From assembly GCA_039707465.1 (NCBI GenBank), contig CM077643.1:325257919-325321918 (forward strand): a DNA stretch of 64,000 nucleotides, in the 5' to 3' direction. The first letter of the stretch is position 1, and every line of letters starts with the position of its first letter. A model generated the notes under the pieces. That model had not been told where the DNA came from and made no database searches. It saw only the letters and a list, made by a program, of their open reading frames with translations. Of the stretch, positions 59,922 through 64,000 are shown in pieces. This stretch comes from Rhabdophis nuchalis (Eukaryota; Chordata; Lepidosauria; Squamata; Natricidae). Position numbers and translations under genes: made by a program.

Positions 59922-60605
59922 GCTGCAGATGGAGAAATGTGAAAGTCCCGTTAAAAATACGTAATAGATTATTGACTATCTTTCTTTCTTTGGTTGTCTT
60001 CTATCCTCCATAAGTTGATACACAAATTCTGCTGACTTCTTAAAAGTGATGACTGAGCTGCTTTATTTATTTTGGCAAGGTTGAAAACAGCAACTCCTAA
60101 TAAATGCCTTGCCCTTCATGTGTCTTATTGCAATGCTGCAATGTTATTTCAGGCCAGTGTCTACCGTGGGGGAGGCAGGAACTTAATTAGGTTAGAAAAG
60201 CTTCAGAAAGGTGTGGGCGCTATGAAAAAGAGAGAAAGAAACAAGCACCACCTCTATAGTACAATGTTAGAGTTCCTAAATAGTATCCTTCCTGGTGACT
60301 ATGAAGAGCAATAATTGGGCCCCAATAATTTGGTTTAAAACAATTTCATTGCTTTCCCACTTTTAATTATCTACAGTGGGGTCTCCCAAATGAGATTTAC
60401 AGTGATTTGCAGTATATAGTATATTTAGATTCATAGAGATTTACAAAGATTTACAGTGGGATCTCCCAGATGAGCTAGATGAGATCTATTGCATTTGAAA
60501 ATAATGAGGTGAAAACCAGCAGTTTGAGAGAAGAGTTATATAAACATATCTCAGGTGCTTCTCAGAGTCATTTAGAAACCCACCATCAACTGAGAAGGGC
60601 AAGAG

Positions 60606-60878
60606 CATGGGTGTCAAACTCACAGCCCACAACTTTTGATGAAGTTGTATGCTGGCTATGCCTACCCCTGGCTTAGCAAAGGAGGGGAAAGTTGTGATAC
60701 ATCTGCTGCTGTGGTCTAGAGGTGGAGCTCTCGCCTCCCAATCAGGAGGTTGTGAGTTCAATCCTAGAGGCAGATGTAGGGTCGCCTGCTTGGATGACCT
60801 GCAAGGTCCTTCCAACTCTGTTAATCTGTAATATTGATCATGTGACAATAGCGTGTTGCTGTGAGTTTGACATCCCTG
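60606..60878. mobile_element. hAT-like MITE (GTGTCAAACTC family) carrying a SINE
   Basis: 273 bp including the SINE at 60703-60834. Ends CATGGGTGTCAAACTC and GAGTTTGACATCCCTG; exact duplication GGCAAGAG at 60598-60605 and 60879-60886. Confidence 0.82.
60703..60834 (+). mobile_element. Chimeric SINE: tRNA-like head with CR1 3' tail
   Basis: Head with TGGTCTAGAGGTGGAGC (A-box-like) and GAGTTCAATCC (B box), followed directly by TGGATGACCTGCAAGGTCC and TTCCAACTCTG, the conserved CR1 3' end. This implies mobilisation by CR1 machinery. It lies inside a hAT-like MITE. Confidence 0.65.
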
Positions 60879-60886
60879 GGCAAGAG

Positions 60887-62790
60887 GGAAAAGGCTAGTT
60901 TAATTTTGGAACTTAGAAAAAGCTGTGAATCCGTTACTTGCTGTGGAAAATCGACTGGCTTAAGGCTTAATTTTTGTCTGCAGTGACTGCAGTGAAACAA
61001 TGCAGTGAAGATATGTGTGAATTTGTAGCTGAGTTAGCATCTGAAAAAGTCTTTGGTCAAGTGCTGAATAAGGATTTAAGTGTCTGGAGAGCAGTGATTT
61101 ATTGCCAAGATCTTGTGTAAAGACTGCAACACCCCTGAACTCAGCTGCTACCCCCTTTTTAAAAAAATAAGGCAGATTCCAGGAATGGGGTGGAATGAGC
61201 AGGCATTCAGTGGGGTCTGCAATAAAACTGATGTAAGACAGTGAAAGGCTATTCTTTCCACTGAATGCAGACCATGTAGGCACATATGTTTGCTGATCCC
61301 TTGGAAATAAATCATGCTGTATTCTAGTCAAAGCTGTACTTAAAAGACTCTGAAAAGCTGTGAGTTGTGCAAAGGACTAACTACAATCATGCAAATCATA
61401 TACTTGTTGTCAGGTAGCTCTTAAATTAATCCCAGGTCATTCATGTTTGAAAGCTAATTCAAACAGTCAGATTCTCCCTCTACATTTATCAGATACGACT
61501 TTGAATGCTGCAATTGCAGCAAATTATAATTTGTTGATCAGGAGGGAAGCTTTTTTGAAGGATTAGCCTATCTTTCAGAACTGGTTCCATAAGGGAATTC
61601 ATCAGTTGACTAGTGAAGGCCACAGCTAAATGAGACCGCTTATATTGAACCTTAATATTTTAGCACTCAATATTGCATTCAATACCTACTTAAGCCAGAC
61701 ACATGGAAGCTAAGTAACGGCTTTACAATCCTTATCTGTTGCATTTAATTTAGAACATATTTTTGTGAAGGCAGTTGAGAAAGTCCATCAGTTATCACCA
61801 TTGTCTCAATGGTGATCTTTTCTGAAATGATGAGAAAGGAGATGACATTCTCCTTTTAGCTTTGCTTCTGCAACCATAATTGAGGGAAGGGAAGGAAGTT
61901 GGTGGCAGTGAGTAACAGCTCAAACCAGTAACTGCTGCGTTGCTCCAGGCTGTCTTGGTTAGTTAGACCGATACTTTGGGGAAAGACAAGCCTTAACATA
62001 TACAAATGCCATAAATTTATCCAGCCAGCATCCAAAATGAATTATGAATAAAAATGGTAATATGTAAAATGGCATTTTTTTAACAAACGATTAAGTAATC
62101 AAATCGTTTTTGACCTGAAGCCGTTGTAATGCATGAATTCAAATTAATTGCTTTCAGTAAGTTAATTTAATATGATAATGCATTTATGGTGGCTTTTTAA
62201 TCTTTATCATTATAAAGAACAAATCTGGAGATATTTAGCCAATCAGCGGTTCCCTTTTATTTAATATGCTCTTGTTCTTTTTCTATGGCTGAATAGAAAA
62301 GAGATTACTTTAATGAGAAACAATAATTAATTGCCCCATTGTTAAAACAAATGAAGTAATTTTCTTAAAGGAGGTAACCAGGTACATTTCACCTCTTCAA
62401 AATGTGGTTATATTCTTTATTTTTCAATCATCTTTTAAAAATTTTGATAAATCCAGAACTATTGATTTGGGACTATGTTATTATAGAAGAAGCATGCATT
62501 GTGCTCTGAAAATCTATAATAGCTATACTATTACACATCCTGCAATGAAACATTTAAAAGGCAATAAAAAAGGCCATTCATATTGGTAAAACATAATCAC
62601 CACGTCTGCATCTCAAAATAAACTTGGTGGCAGAAGCATTTTATTGTAAGCACAGGAGTAAATAAGTTTTCTCTATACAGTATAATTATTCTGTCATTGG
62701 CATTACCAATTTTTTAAGAAAAGCCTTTCAAAACAGTTGCCTTTCCAAGGTAGACTGGATAAGACTGGAAGATGCACCAGCCTAGAACCA
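60887..62790. other. Single-copy AT-rich DNA, possible conserved non-coding element
   Basis: 62090-62380 is dense in TAATTA/ATTA cores with no repeat signs. Nothing coding recognised. The stretch 59218-60597 is similar without the motif density. Confidence 0.25.
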
Positions 62791-62999
62791 AGCTAAAACT
62801 AAGGATACATTTCCTGACAGTTAGAACAATTAATCAGTGGAACAGACTTGCCTCCAGAAGTTGTGAATGCTCCAACACTGCAGGTTTTAAAGAAAAGATT
62901 GGACAACCATTTGTCTGAAATAGTATAGGGTTTCCTGCTTGAGCTGGGGTGGGGGTAGACTAGAAGACCTCCAGGGTTCCTTCCAACTCTTGTTCTGTG
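62791..62999 (+). mobile_element. CR1 LINE 3' end
   Basis: FLTVRTINQWNRLASRSCEC-like decayed reading at 62812-62920, stop, then GGGTAGACTAGAAGACC and CTTCCAACTCTTGTTCTGT. Confidence 0.7.
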
Positions 63000-63130
63000 C
63001 AACTTCTTTTGGCTTGAAAAGTGCCCTAGATATGATCAAGCATATCAAAGGGTGTGCTTCAAAAGCAAGTGGCAAAATACATTGCATGGACAGGGGGAAA
63101 TAATGCTTTAAACCTCTATTTGGCTTAAAA

Positions 63131-63270
63131 CAGGGGTCTCCAACCTTTGCAACTTTAAGTCTGAAGGACTTCAGCTCCCAGAATTCTCCAGCCAGCAAAG
63201 CAAAGCTGGCTGGAGAATTCTGGGAGCTGAAGTCCTTCAGACTTAAAGTTGCAAAGGTTGGAGACCACTG
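63131..63270. mobile_element. Palindromic hAT-like MITE, same family
   Basis: 140 bp, near-perfect palindrome; duplication GCTTAAAA/GCTTAAAT (7 of 8) at 63123-63130 and 63271-63278. Confidence 0.85.
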
Positions 63271-64000
63271 GCTTAAATAATTCACTACCACCTTCTCCCC
63301 ACTCATGAAAATGTCCCCAAAGCCAATTGTTTTGCCTCTATATATTCTGAGGCCCACAGAGGGATCTTCATGGAGCACACAGGGAAACTATACTATGTTA
63401 TAATTGCATCTAATTGTTCTAAGGACAGAATTTTGTCTGTTGGAGGTATTGTTTATAAAACGATCCCTGATGGTTGATGGCTTCCAGCAAGTTGACACTT
63501 CATGTGAGATAATTTTGTAAGACTTGAAATGTATCTTTGGCAAATCAAGTTTTATGCTAGTCGACAAAATGGGTCTCCAAAGGAACACTCCTATGAGGCA
63601 GCAACAGTGTGAGTTCAAAAAACCTGCCCTGGCGAGCTTCAATTCAGTCAGCTATATAGAAATAAAGGGAAGCTGCTTTTTACATTTCCAAGAAGTTTTG
63701 TCAAAGAGGTTCCACTTTGAAAAGAAGGGCAAACCTGAAAAGCAGGAAAGGTGAAGGAAGGCAACTCCATTGCTGACTCCTTATGATTCAATGATTCACC
63801 TCCCCAACCTGCAAATAACCTCTGTCAGGGGAGGGAGAAAATCCTTCCAAGCATGCTACTCCTTTGAATAGAACATCTGAACTGCTGGTGCTGCTTTGTG
63901 TCTGCTCGCCCCCCTCTATCTTTCTCTTCCTTTTATACCACAGAAAAAGCAAGCAAATGCCAAGGAATGGTAGGAGATGGAGGATGGACAAAGTCATTTA

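Overview
This is nuclear DNA of a squamate reptile, and a snake is the most likely source (inference). The signs are full Sauria-type tRNA SINEs, several non-LTR retrotransposon lineages side by side (CR1, L2-like, L1-like, one R4-like fragment), Penelope-like elements, many short hAT-like MITEs with 8-bp target duplications, and long (AAT)n, (GATA)n and (CT)n(CA)n microsatellites. There are no bacterial-type operons. No spliced gene could be recognised.

One host protein-coding gene is supported: an intact, intronless MAP10 homologue (microtubule-associated protein 10) at 41231-43741 on the plus strand. It follows a CpG-rich promoter that carries a TCTCGCGAGA palindrome and an RFX/X-box-like site. 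Its presumed 3' UTR holds two candidate poly(A) signals and a MITE.

Layout. 1-9 kb: old repeats, two Sauria SINEs, a CT/CA microsatellite, a 370-bp inverted repeat with Penelope-like hammerhead-type motifs, and an R4-like reverse-transcriptase fragment. 9-15 kb: L2-like 3' ends and several hAT-like MITEs. 15-30 kb: a cluster of L1-type material, namely three copies of an element that encodes only an L1 ORF1-like protein (15.7-17.3 kb minus; 21.0-23.0 kb plus, intact; 28.6-29.9 kb plus) and one 5'-truncated L1 ORF2 copy (17.6-19.7 kb). A CR1 copy broken by MITEs and a 1.45-kb L2-like copy lie in the same interval. 30-40 kb: a possible solo LTR, CR1 and L2-like copies, and about 3 kb of unassigned AT-rich DNA. 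40-46 kb: an L1 3' end, a second hammerhead-type palindrome, and MAP10. 46-54 kb: four L2-like copies, one nearly full length (3.2 kb). 54-64 kb: mostly single-copy DNA with a CR1 copy, a nested Penelope-like remnant, a SINE-in-MITE nest and a palindromic MITE.

The strongest candidate for an undescribed system is the ORF1-only retroposon. The 21034-23004 copy is bounded by a 13-bp target-site duplication. It has a GC-rich 5' UTR of about 860 bp, one open 282-codon frame (coiled coil, RRM-like region, C-terminal domain) and a 3' UTR ending at AATAAA plus a short A-rich tail, with no reverse transcriptase. A second copy has its own 14-bp duplication and the same gene-to-tail junction. This is the architecture of mammalian HAL1 (half-L1) and implies trans-mobilisation by an L1-type ORF2 protein. 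All family assignments rest on reading motifs by eye; no database search was possible.
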